A stretch of 64,000 nucleotides of DNA from Methanobrevibacter sp. YE315 (GTDB lineage: Archaea > Methanobacteriota > Methanobacteria > Methanobacteriales > Methanobacteriaceae), in the NCBI RefSeq assembly GCF_001548675.1, contig NZ_CP010834.1, forward strand, positions 248,001 through 312,000, read 5' to 3'. How positions within the stretch are numbered: the first letter of the stretch is position 1; every line of letters starts with the position of its first letter. This document shows positions 45,301 through 51,414 of this stretch, piece by piece. Below the pieces are notes generated by a model. It was not told the DNA's origin. It was given only the letters and a program-made list of their open reading frames with translations, and ran no database searches. A program made the position numbers and the translations under genes.

Positions 45301-48300
45301 ATGTAAATGCTGAGGGTAATGTTACAATCGAAGTCGGAGGTTATGAATTTATAGAAAAACCTTTAATTAACGGCCTAGTAACTGTTGATGTTCCTTACTT
45401 AAATGCAAATAACTACACTGTTAATGTGACCTACAATGGAAATGCTAACTACACACGTAGCAATGCTAAAGCCAACTTCACTGTTGCAAAGGCAGATCCA
45501 ATAATAACCATTGATGTTAAAGACATATTCTATGGTGATGTTGAACATATAATAGTTCATGTAAATGCTGAAGGTAATGTAACTGTTATAGTTGATAACA
45601 GAACTGCTGAAGAAATTTCATTAGATAATGGTGAGGTTACCTTAAGAGCATCCAGATGGAATGTTCCTTACTATAAAGGAAATGCTACAGTTAATGTTGA
45701 AGGCTTAAATGCAGGACACTATCCTGTTGTAGCGATTTTCAATGGTAATGAAAACTACAATAAGGCAACCGCAACCGTGGACTTCGAAGTATATAAAGTA
45801 AATACAACAGTAAGCGTTGACGTTGAACCGACAATGAAAATCGGTGAAAGCCAAGTAATCAACATCACAGTCAACAATACTAATGCTACAGGAAATGTAA
45901 TTGTCATTGTCAATGGTGTAAACAATACTGTGCCTGTCACAAATGGTACTGCTAACTTTACTATTGAAGCACTCACAAGCGGAAATCATACCCTTGTCGT
46001 GATATATGGAGGAGATAACAATCTAAACGGTAACTGGACATCTGCAACATTTGAAGTTACAAAACTTGATGCTCCAATAAACATGACTATTTCAAACAGC
46101 ACTGTTGGAGGAAAACAAACTATTACAGTAGAAGTTCCTGCAAATGCAACCGGTCAAGTATTAATTGACATTAATGGCCAACATTACTATGCTAATGTAA
46201 GTGATGGTAAAGCAATCTTAGAAATTGATACATTACCTGCAGGAGAATATGATGTGGTCGCTACTTACTTGGGTGATGACACATACTTACGCAACTTTAC
46301 TTCAGACAAATTCAATGTAAGTAAGAATAACTCAACCTTAGAAATCACTCCTCAAAATATCACATGTGGTGAAAGTGAAACAATCACATTCACTGTTCCT
46401 GAGGATGCAACTGGAAATATTACAGTCGTCGTTAATAATGAAACTCATACTGTACCGGTATCTGGTGGAACCGGTACATTAACTATTCCAAAATTACCTG
46501 CTGGCAATTACACAATTAATGCAACTTATAACGGTGATGGAAAATACAAACCGGTTACAAGCTCTGCTGAATTTGAAGTATCCAAAGCTAATGATACAGA
46601 CATTAAAGTCATTGATCAAGGCAACGGTACTGTTATGGTAGTTGTCGGTGATAATGCTACTGGTAACATAACTATTAAAGTTGGAGACAATAATTACACT
46701 GCTGAAATCATTAACGGTACTGCCGTGATTGATTTAGTGAATGAAACTCCGGGTATTCATGACATTGAAGTTATCTACTCCGGTGATGACAATCATGAGC
46801 CATCAACTACAACTGGAACTGTTACTATTCCTAAACTCGAAACTCCAATCAGCGTTGATGTAAACGATACAAATGTTGGAGATGTAGCTAAAATAATTGT
46901 AAATGTTCCTGATGATGCAAAAGGAAATGTAACTATTGAAATCAATGGTGTGGAATACACAGCACCAATTGAAAACGGCAAAGCAACATTTGAAATTGAA
47001 AACTTAACAGCAGGAACCAAGACTATTGCAGTTGATTATGTTGGTGACAATAACTACACTGGTAACCACACAACCGCTAACTTCACAGTAAATAAAGTTG
47101 CTCCTGAAATCACAGTTAATGCAACTAATGTTACTGTTGGAGATAAGACTTTAATTGAAGTAACAGCTCCTAGTGATGTAACCAGACCTGTACTTGTTGA
47201 TGTTGATGGCGTAGGATATTATGTAAATCTTACAAACGGTAAAGGTTCAATCGAAGTAACTGTCTCAAAAGATGGAATCCATAATGTATCTGCAACTTAC
47301 TTAGGTGATGACAAATACACCAATGCAAGTGCAAATACCACATTCAAAGCTTCAAAAGTTTCAGATTCAAGCATTAATGTGACTGTTGAAAACATTACTG
47401 TTGGAGAAAATGCAGTCATTGAGGTCAGTGTTCCTAAAGATGCAACCGGAAATGTGACAATTACTGTTGGTGGTGAGGACCATGTTGTTCCTGTTGCTGA
47501 TGGTAAAGCAACTTTGGTTGTTCCTGGTCTTGAAGCTGGAAACTACACTGTTGATGTGGTTTACAATGGTGATAACAAATATGAGCCAAGCACCAATTCA
47601 ACTAAATTAGAAGTATCTAAAGTTAAATCTGATGATATTAAAATTATTGATCAAAATAACGGCACTATCACTATTGTTGTTGGTGATAATGCTACTGGTA
47701 ATGTGACTGTTAAAGTTGGTAATGAGACTTATATCGCAGAAGTTGTTAATGGTACTGCAGTCATTACATTAGAAAACAACACTCCTGGAACTTATGATGT
47801 TGAAGTGATATATTCCGGTGATGATACACACGATGGTGGAAATGCAACTTCAAGAGTAACTATTCCTAAACTTGAAACTCCAATCAGCGTTGAAGTTTCA
47901 GACATCAAAGTTGGCGATACTGCAGAGATTGTTGTAACCGTTCCTGATGATGCAAAAGGAAATGTGACTATTGAAATCGATGGTCAAGAATACACTGCCC
48001 CAATTGAAAACGGCAAAGCAACTTTCAATGTTGAAAACTTAACTGCCGGAACTAAAACAGTATACGTAGACTACATCGGTGATAACAACTACACTGGAAA
48101 CCACACATCAGCCAGTTTCACTGTAGACAAACGCAATTCAACAGTTGAAGCTAACACAACACCAATCAATGTTGGTGAAACCGCTGTAATTGAAATCACT
48201 GTTCCTGATAATACAACTGGATATGTTATTGTAGAAATTGCAAATAAAACCTATGCGGTTGAAGTTGAAAACGGAAAAGGAACTTTAGAAGTCGATGGAC

Positions 48301-50876
48301 TCTCCAGTGGAACTCACGATATTAATGTGAAATACTTAGGTGATGACCAATACTTGCTAAGCAACACAACATCAACTATTGAAGTATCCAAAGTTCCTTC
48401 AACTATTAATGTAACTGCTGAAAACATCACTGTTGGCGATAAGGCAGTGATTAATGTGGAAGTTCCTGAAGATGTATGTGGTAATGTGACTGTCAGCGTC
48501 GACGGCAAAAACTACACAGTATTTGTTTCAGGAGGTAAAGGAACATTAGTGATTCCAGACCTTGAAGCAGGCGATTACACTGTTGATGCAATATTCGCTG
48601 GATGCAAAAAATACGAACCAAGCAATGCTACAACCAAATTCACAGTATCCAAAATAAAAACTGATGACATCAAAGTGATTGACCAAGGTAATGGTACTGT
48701 TGTGGTTGTTGTTGGTGATAATGCTACCGGTAATGTGACCATTAAGGTTGGTGATAAGGAGTATAATGCTACTGTTGTTAACGGTACTGCTGTTGTTCAA
48801 TTGGATGGTAATGTAACTCCGGGTACTCATGAAATTGAGGTAATCTATTCCGGTGATGATACCCACAATGGCACTTCAACACTCGCAAACATAACTGCTC
48901 CTAAATATAATGCTCCAATTGATGTTGAAGTTGGTGAAGCTAAAGATGGCGAGCCTGTTGTTATTACTGTTACTGTTCCTGATGATGCTACTGGTAATGT
49001 TACTGTTAGTGTTGGTGGTAAAGACTATCCTGCAGTGATTAAGGATGGTAAAGCTGTTGTTACTGTTGATGACTTGGCTCCTGGTGATCACACTATTGCT
49101 GTTGTTTATGATGGTGATGATAATTACAATTCTAATTACACTATTGGTAACTTGACTGTTGAGAAAGCTAAAGAAGTTCCTGACATGAAGGTCATTGATC
49201 AAGGTAATGGTACTGTCGTGGTTGTTGTTGGTGATAATGCTACAGGTAATGTGACTGTTAAGGTTGGTGATAAGGAGTATACTGCAGAAGTTGTTAACGG
49301 TACTGCTGTTGTTCAATTGGATGACAATGTAACTCCTGGTACTCATGAAGTTGAGGTAATCTATTCAGGTGATGATACTCATGAGGCATCTAACACTACA
49401 GCTGAGATAACTGCTCCTAAATATGATGCTCCAATTGATGTTGAAGTTGGTGAAGCTAAAGAGGGCGAACCTGTTGTTATTACAGTTACTGTTCCTGATG
49501 ATGCTACTGGTAATGTTACTGTTAGTGTTGGTGGTAAAGACTATCCTGCAGTGATTAAGGATGGTAAAGCCGTTGTTACTGTTGATGACTTGGCTCCTGG
49601 TGATCACACTATTGCTGTTGTTTATGATGGTGATGATAATTACAATTCTAATTACACTATTGGTAACTTGACTGTTGAGAAAGCTAAAGAAGTTCCTGAC
49701 ATGAAGGTCATTGATCAAGGTAATGGTACTGTCGTGGTTGTTGTTGGTGATAATGCTACAGGTAATGTGACTGTTAAAGTTGGTAATGAGACTTATACTG
49801 CAGAAGTTGTTAATGGTACTGCAGTCATTACATTAGATAACAACACTCCTGGAACCTATGATGTTGAAGTTATCTATTCCGGTGATGATACTCATGGATC
49901 TCAAGTGGAAGATTCAAAAGTGACAATTCCAAAATACAACACTCCAATCAACGTTGATGTGGATGATTGCTATGTTGGAGACACTGCTGTTGTAACAGTA
50001 ACTCTTCCGGATGATGCTACTGGTACTGTAACTATTGAAATCAACGGTAAAACATACACTGCAGAAGCCAAAGATGGTAAAGCCGTATTCAATGTAGATG
50101 GCCTTGAGGCTGGCGATAAGACAGTTGCAGTCAAATATGATGGTGACAAAAACTATGTAGAAAACTCAACAACCGGCCAGTTCACTGTATCAAAACGTCC
50201 ATCTACTGTATCTGCTAGCGGAAAAGATATTAAAGTTGGTAATGATGAAGTTATTACAGTAACTGTTCCTAGTGATGCGACTGGTCGTGTACTTGTCGAT
50301 ATAGATGGTGTGGGATACTATGGAACTATCGTAAACGGTAAGGCTAAAGTTGTTATTCCAGAACTTCCTAGCGGAAAATACACTGCAAATGTAACCTATG
50401 AAGGTGATGGAAAATACTTGCCAAGCACAACTACAACCCAATTCACAGTAGCAAAAGTTTCAACACCTATCTCAGCTACCGGTGATGAAATCTATCAGGG
50501 TGAAGATGCGAATGTTGTAGTGAATCTCCCTAGTGATGCAACAGGTACTGTTACAATAACTGTTGATGGCAAAGAATATACTGAAGAGGTTAAAGACGGA
50601 AAAGCAAAATTCGTCATCCCTGGATTAACTGAAGGAGATCATGTAGTTACCGCATCATATTCCGGTGACAAAAAATACGAAGCAAATGATACCATAACTG
50701 ATATCGAGGTTCATTACAGTGATTCTCCAAGCCCATCTCAAGAAGGGGGAGATGCTGCAAAACCTGGTGAAGGTGCAGTTGATTTAACCAAACATGCAAC
50801 AGGTAATCCAATACTTGTCTTATTGTTAATCATGTTGGCTGTCGGATCAATTCAAATCAGAAGGTTTAGGAAATAA
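33378..50876 (+). CDS. Giant adhesin-like protein, 5832 residues, membrane anchored
   Basis: An unbroken frame of 17.5 kb. A signal peptide (IIIIILLICILFSLQSVAAV) is followed by a cap segment (GSFTDLKNEITG) and a right-handed beta-helix to about residue 1730, built from coils like GGAIxWxGxNGxIxNSxFxNNxA. From about residue 1850 to 5780 come roughly 45 Ig-like domains of 85-95 residues (VPxDATGNVTIxVxGxxYxAxVxNGxAxFxVxxLxAGxxTVxVxYxGDxxY), rich in N-x-S/T sites. The C-terminus has a Ser/Pro spacer and a membrane helix (PILVLLLIMLAVGSIQI) with a basic end RRFRK. GTGATG precedes the ATG. It would extend far beyond the pseudomurein wall; attachment to other cells is inferred. Confidence 0.93.
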   Translation: MGIKKNIIIIILLICILFSLQSVAAVDVADDSAVVGSTITSDLSVNALNDTIGTSTENGIVSQNNNPSLSLPDNDERLSEGEGSFTDLKNEITGVSDVQLTRNYTFSSSDSELVNGIPISGTVTITGVGNIVIDANNQARIFDIMDGATVTLKGITFINANATGDGGAINSLGILHIENCTFINNTASGHGGAIYLEHSTESSIKGSDFTGNNAGRNGGAIDWRAGSTNGKVIDSIFTNNTAKRSGGAIHWSGHNGTISNSNFTNNKATGDVIDDIGNVTGGGDGGAVLWVGSHGIIKDNCNFNNNYAKNRGGAIFIHGNYTENCTNTTISDCIFTSNIAGVNGGAVDWYEGAHDGNVYNSIFTDNIAGSNGGAIFWSGHNGDIYNSNFTHNIANGLVMDDHGNIGDGGAIIWSGLNGTVVNCNFVDNEAKYNIAYKTGGRGGAVYLQNCSHGNCINTTFKDCHFISNIAGFNGGAIDWHEGATDGLVDNCTFIDNVANRSGGAIYWFGENGTVCNSVFKNNTALGNVSGNDSYGRITNGGHGGAIMWTGSNGNISNTTFTLNNASQNGGAIYMQGSMRDGVVHDCSNITVDGSRFYDNYAGFNGGALDWYEGAHDSTLSNSEFVNNTAKRSGGAVYWFGHDGTIFNSTFENNTALGNVSGNDSYGRQTNGGHGGAIMWTGANGKVLNSTFRRNNASQNGGAIYMQGSMQDGVVHDCSNITVDGSRFYDNYAGFNGGALDWYEGAHDSTLSNSEFVNNTAKRSGGAVYWFGHDGTIFNSTFENNTALGNVSGNDSYGRQTNGGHGGAIMWTGANGKVLNSTFRRNNASQNGGAIYMQGSMQDGVVHDCSNITVDGSRFYDNYAGVNGGALDWYEGSHDSTLSNSEFVNNTAATGNGGSVFWNGNNGQVINSSFNNNYARFEGGAVYIEGNDCLFANSTLDSNIAGDDGGAILWTGQHGKMYNITANNNSGISKSDALKNSHSKGGTIIITGSDMSIDTLVVTNSFANEEAGGVFLTGNNVNLTNIYFANCSASMGGSAQNKTKGGAMEIIGNNTRIINATIDNSKAENGGSIYWSGNDGYAYNINVTNSYSSLDGGGLFLTGNNANLTNIYFSNCSVSIDSSAENNTGGAMQIIGNNTRIINAAIDKSKAEQGGSIYWSGNDGYAYNINVTNSYSSLEGGALFISGDNCQINASKFTDNVAGDDGGAINWEGDNGAIDDSIFENNSATSAGGHHSKGGTISLTGDNVDISNSNFTGSICNNDGRNTNYGGTIFITGNDVDIEGCNFNNSIAEGSDGGTIYIIGDRTVVKNSNITDSTARAGGAIYIQGVYASIVNSSIANASAKNGNDYTATNLGGAIYVEGNYATIEGCEFENSSAYDGGIIYLEGNYCNVNGSSFTDGYAYQNGGALYSTGSHSRVTNSNFTDNLVRLNGGALYWYGNSNSRNNTVDGCIFTNNTAYGFTTSADLTRGGGAIYWSENGDSGTVKNSKFYYNSVQSINKKKVDGGAILWDKSTNALVENCTFVGNFVTTDGDGGGTGASAVWAQGGAMYLRPNGLYVIRNCLFENCSSSKEAGALYIQSNRNLAGRMVLLENSTFINNVAYGKGSNSNGGGAIQVKQANHVEFYNITFINNTANKGGALCVYDSVTTFTVNGATFIGNKAEKGSAISASSFFTLKDAVLLNNTANTTKFDLTFNRNAGSIHIEMEGADTHLNSMYVKHDGSKPEKQFNISCNNVTYWTDNNITIGKTAVQTGIISSVTVGSVPEAGIAVLVEIFDGDNNKLHEGVYATDANGIIDLNVADILTVPYSLDDIYVNARIPNEDYYTPAEATSRIKDVNIDASALDTIFHRNTTVTANLTGPSGNILQSARGIISVYIDDVFKGNMTIENGKGSLENILTNVTADTFFEVGNHTVFLKYWGDAYYDEVNTTVSLNITKAQSNLTVQIDDLGYDLYMNFTVFDDWDDKFYGDANGTATVEFYTESDPTTVIRYVDVRIVNGFASTVVHDLLPRNYTIKTTYHDDHNYNSSVNLTNYSLPQKEYAAVFLNVSAYDIMVDDTIYINVTIVPPEGYDVPGNVTIYLDNKAYNLALTNGTHNATATFNISNLTAGVKKVIAFYPGSKLLEPAMGEADFTVHKYNTTLSANVTNITIIQNEIINITLLNDTTGVVSAIVNGEEYFGRIKNGTVSIELPQLPVGEYNVTLYYEGDDKYNNVTNYTVFYVTQIEPNITIDVDNVTYGNETIITVVLPDGATGNVTVKVNDTYYVFDTQDLVDGKAILPGVIFGADNYTVEVTYGGDKNYSRSVARSKFTVFKATPEMDINVANMLNITVEDINYGENANVTIHVGDGVTGEITLRINGTDKNITLPIVGGKVNWTLGNLAVGNYVIVANYSGNANFTNATISTDFNVLQIGTTLDVDVHDVPVWDTEYINITIRDATGTILTNATGNVTININGVNHTAEIKDGIARFNTSDLTIGHKVVWVFYDGDNNLTGNRAMAEFYVTQRTPFVNVTAQNITVGQNGNITIKVPTNATGYVVVEVVGDDTYIRYVSEGQAVVYPKDLKVGNYTVNVTYYGGGLDNYTVNSNQTMFTVSKLNATVTIDVDDINYTETAVITVTVPAGVEGNITIKLNDTDNTNITQTIVNGKAVFEVPDLAAGNYTVNVTYNGNEDYNINNTESDKFEVKKIDPNLQIYPPSATAGEKAIITIFINDRIDGEYVTITGLDKEYRSEIMNGVVTFTTDGPLNYENYTMAVTYDGNQNFTDSTKSLTFRPAKISDYEINVTGMNITVGDPEIITVTVPTGVTNVSIWVNGTKYTNDSFVNGEATFNITGLKEGVYTVNATVNDANYTSKVANNIFTVSKTYPSINITVVDEDGIYVNDTVKVIVTVPADVTENVTIEINGIKFTNVTVNGNATFYIPEITYGNKTVVATYPGDDKYRFNSTTANFTVIKKDITISVNNTTVPSDIVAGTPVIITANLNESVTGDVIFTINGANYTVHVTDSNVAAYEYTPVNNATLTVVATFVGNDEYNSNVSDPQVFEVDRIPTDIKVTVKTPVTYGDDALITVELNETINTTVKLTVDGKEYDVAIINGKGGLNATGLNSGDHEVNVTYVGDDKYCDSKNSTRFTVDNATLVANGTALNVTVEQNTTFIINVTDDFKGNVSIKVGDKVLYNGTVQTLIYADKLPAGDKTATVVFYGDSNYDVLTLNDVEFTVSRVAPSINMTIADVTYPNNATAVINVSNAANGTVRVTVKLKGTNKTKVFNGTVSNGVARVDLSGLAGGDYEATAEFITSDDYNGNATADDEFTVLPNNSLITITKDRNGTYKVGEDVEIKFTTTNSTGLLIIFINGNQYKNPLSPNPGNHEICIEGLAEGNYTITAVLEGDQNYTGYTTSTTIKVVKNNVTITVNDTTVPATIYVGSPVNFTANLNESVTGVVVFTINGANYTVHITNATAATFEYTPVNNDTITVVATFMGNDKYNSNVSAPKQFNVNRIPSFINVTVSDGGIIANGTDVDIFIDGPSDITGNVTVIVWDKMRNVNKTYTVYVNGGEGILHLKAPAIGNYTVNATYLENRKYLESKNFTVFEIYDTEKVLEIVSDDISVFDNEIVYVHVDGDQTGNNLTVIITNADGEVIRNESVIFNHYISQFNFSSAQWKLPLLDAGQYNVTAIYIEHAGPRTFIHKGNNSFLVYKVASEITIKEIQNITVGQNVTIELELTPGATGNISVFVNGIEHKTTADNLTIIIPNLGADVYVVDAFYHGDKNYNASNDTSSFRVDKNNVPLSIDIANLGDVVQINVTVGNNATGQILLDIEDNHYYANITDGVAQFNITGLKAGKHNVTARYVENDKYYGNTTKSSFTISKYQPEFTINGTDIDFGNAELITIETKDDITSLVEVEVNGRNYTTFIKNGKGNLTLNDLAAGDYNITLYFPANDKYEAATANGSFKVSQITPDINVVVQNITYGEVETITVHVNAEGNVTIEVGGYEFIEKPLINGLVTVDVPYLNANNYTVNVTYNGNANYTRSNAKANFTVAKADPIITIDVKDIFYGDVEHIIVHVNAEGNVTVIVDNRTAEEISLDNGEVTLRASRWNVPYYKGNATVNVEGLNAGHYPVVAIFNGNENYNKATATVDFEVYKVNTTVSVDVEPTMKIGESQVINITVNNTNATGNVIVIVNGVNNTVPVTNGTANFTIEALTSGNHTLVVIYGGDNNLNGNWTSATFEVTKLDAPINMTISNSTVGGKQTITVEVPANATGQVLIDINGQHYYANVSDGKAILEIDTLPAGEYDVVATYLGDDTYLRNFTSDKFNVSKNNSTLEITPQNITCGESETITFTVPEDATGNITVVVNNETHTVPVSGGTGTLTIPKLPAGNYTINATYNGDGKYKPVTSSAEFEVSKANDTDIKVIDQGNGTVMVVVGDNATGNITIKVGDNNYTAEIINGTAVIDLVNETPGIHDIEVIYSGDDNHEPSTTTGTVTIPKLETPISVDVNDTNVGDVAKIIVNVPDDAKGNVTIEINGVEYTAPIENGKATFEIENLTAGTKTIAVDYVGDNNYTGNHTTANFTVNKVAPEITVNATNVTVGDKTLIEVTAPSDVTRPVLVDVDGVGYYVNLTNGKGSIEVTVSKDGIHNVSATYLGDDKYTNASANTTFKASKVSDSSINVTVENITVGENAVIEVSVPKDATGNVTITVGGEDHVVPVADGKATLVVPGLEAGNYTVDVVYNGDNKYEPSTNSTKLEVSKVKSDDIKIIDQNNGTITIVVGDNATGNVTVKVGNETYIAEVVNGTAVITLENNTPGTYDVEVIYSGDDTHDGGNATSRVTIPKLETPISVEVSDIKVGDTAEIVVTVPDDAKGNVTIEIDGQEYTAPIENGKATFNVENLTAGTKTVYVDYIGDNNYTGNHTSASFTVDKRNSTVEANTTPINVGETAVIEITVPDNTTGYVIVEIANKTYAVEVENGKGTLEVDGLSSGTHDINVKYLGDDQYLLSNTTSTIEVSKVPSTINVTAENITVGDKAVINVEVPEDVCGNVTVSVDGKNYTVFVSGGKGTLVIPDLEAGDYTVDAIFAGCKKYEPSNATTKFTVSKIKTDDIKVIDQGNGTVVVVVGDNATGNVTIKVGDKEYNATVVNGTAVVQLDGNVTPGTHEIEVIYSGDDTHNGTSTLANITAPKYNAPIDVEVGEAKDGEPVVITVTVPDDATGNVTVSVGGKDYPAVIKDGKAVVTVDDLAPGDHTIAVVYDGDDNYNSNYTIGNLTVEKAKEVPDMKVIDQGNGTVVVVVGDNATGNVTVKVGDKEYTAEVVNGTAVVQLDDNVTPGTHEVEVIYSGDDTHEASNTTAEITAPKYDAPIDVEVGEAKEGEPVVITVTVPDDATGNVTVSVGGKDYPAVIKDGKAVVTVDDLAPGDHTIAVVYDGDDNYNSNYTIGNLTVEKAKEVPDMKVIDQGNGTVVVVVGDNATGNVTVKVGNETYTAEVVNGTAVITLDNNTPGTYDVEVIYSGDDTHGSQVEDSKVTIPKYNTPINVDVDDCYVGDTAVVTVTLPDDATGTVTIEINGKTYTAEAKDGKAVFNVDGLEAGDKTVAVKYDGDKNYVENSTTGQFTVSKRPSTVSASGKDIKVGNDEVITVTVPSDATGRVLVDIDGVGYYGTIVNGKAKVVIPELPSGKYTANVTYEGDGKYLPSTTTTQFTVAKVSTPISATGDEIYQGEDANVVVNLPSDATGTVTITVDGKEYTEEVKDGKAKFVIPGLTEGDHVVTASYSGDKKYEANDTITDIEVHYSDSPSPSQEGGDAAKPGEGAVDLTKHATGNPILVLLLIMLAVGSIQIRRFRK
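35067..36050 (+). repeat. 393-base tandem repeats in the beta-helix of the giant adhesin
   Basis: Units begin at 35067, 35460 and 35853 with AATGCTTCCCAGAATGG. The first two full units (131 residues, protein 564-694 and 695-825) differ at very few bases, for example CGAGAT against CAAGAT near the start; the third is partial and ends near 36050. Conservation extends to synonymous positions. Confidence 0.9.
48675..49900 (+). repeat. 516-base two-domain repeats in the Ig-like part of the giant adhesin
   Basis: Units start at 48675, 49191 and 49707 with the codons for IDQGNGTVVVVVGDNATGN. Each covers two Ig-like domains (172 residues, protein 5100-5271 and 5272-5443). The stretch 48910-49290 and its copy 49426-49806 are nearly identical at the DNA level, while older repeats elsewhere are much more diverged. 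Confidence 0.88.
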
Positions 50877-51414
50877 TTTTTCCTACTTTTTTTCTTATTT
50901 TCAAATGCTTTTAATGAAGCAATATACTAATTAATGCTTTTTTTAGATAGTTTACCTTGTCTATTCGTGATGATTAATTTTCTATTGGATATACTTAATT
51001 GTCTTTCACCAGATTTTTTAAGTGTTTCAGGGGTTATGTACATTCTATTCATATGATTCATGTGTGTATTTTTCATTAAATTTTTCTAATATTTTTATAA
51101 TTTTCCATGTTTTTTTAACATTTTGTTTAAAATTAAGTGTAATTTGATAATCTGCTATGTTTTGCATAGATTTTGTTTAGTTTAACCTAAGTCTTTAAAT
51201 TTTAAATGATTTTTTGTTAAATAGGTTATGTTATTCAAAATATAATTCAATTTAATGTTTATTGTTTAAAATATAATTTATTTTATATTAATATTTTTAA
51301 TACAAATCCAAAAAGTAAAACGTTTATATTAGTAAGAACTAATATAGAAATTACTATAAACTCTCCATGATTTCTTTATGAAATCTAAATTTAAAAGTGG
51401 AGGGAGGATGCAAA
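50877..51414. other. Intergenic region between the two giant adhesins
   Basis: About 540 AT-rich bases. It holds a T-tract after the upstream stop (50878-50900), a TATA-like CGTTTATATTAG at 51321-51332 and the leader of the next adhesin with its hairpin. A minus-strand frame of 44 codons exists at 50927-51061 but lacks a clear ribosome binding site. Confidence 0.5.
51361..51407 (+). promoter_or_regulatory. Leader hairpin that can cover the ribosome binding site of the last adhesin
   Basis: CTCTCCA (51361-51367) can pair with TGGAGGGAG (51398-51406), which is the ribosome binding site itself (GGAGGGAGG, 8 bases before ATG 51415). A perfect inner stem GATTTC (51369-51374) / GAAATC (51380-51385) brings the arms together. 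Folding would hide the start region. Confidence 0.5.

Noticed and set aside
33788-50441. Many antisense frames of 60-160 codons inside the giant adhesin
   Set aside because: They mirror the repeated Asn/Thr/Gly codons of the coding strand, with Ile-, Asn- and Ser-rich shadows and no start signals.
50927-51061. Minus-strand frame of 44 codons with a plausible sequence (MYITPETLKKSGERQLSIS)
   Set aside because: No ribosome binding site, no TATA box and no recognised family; it could be a remnant or chance in AT-rich DNA.
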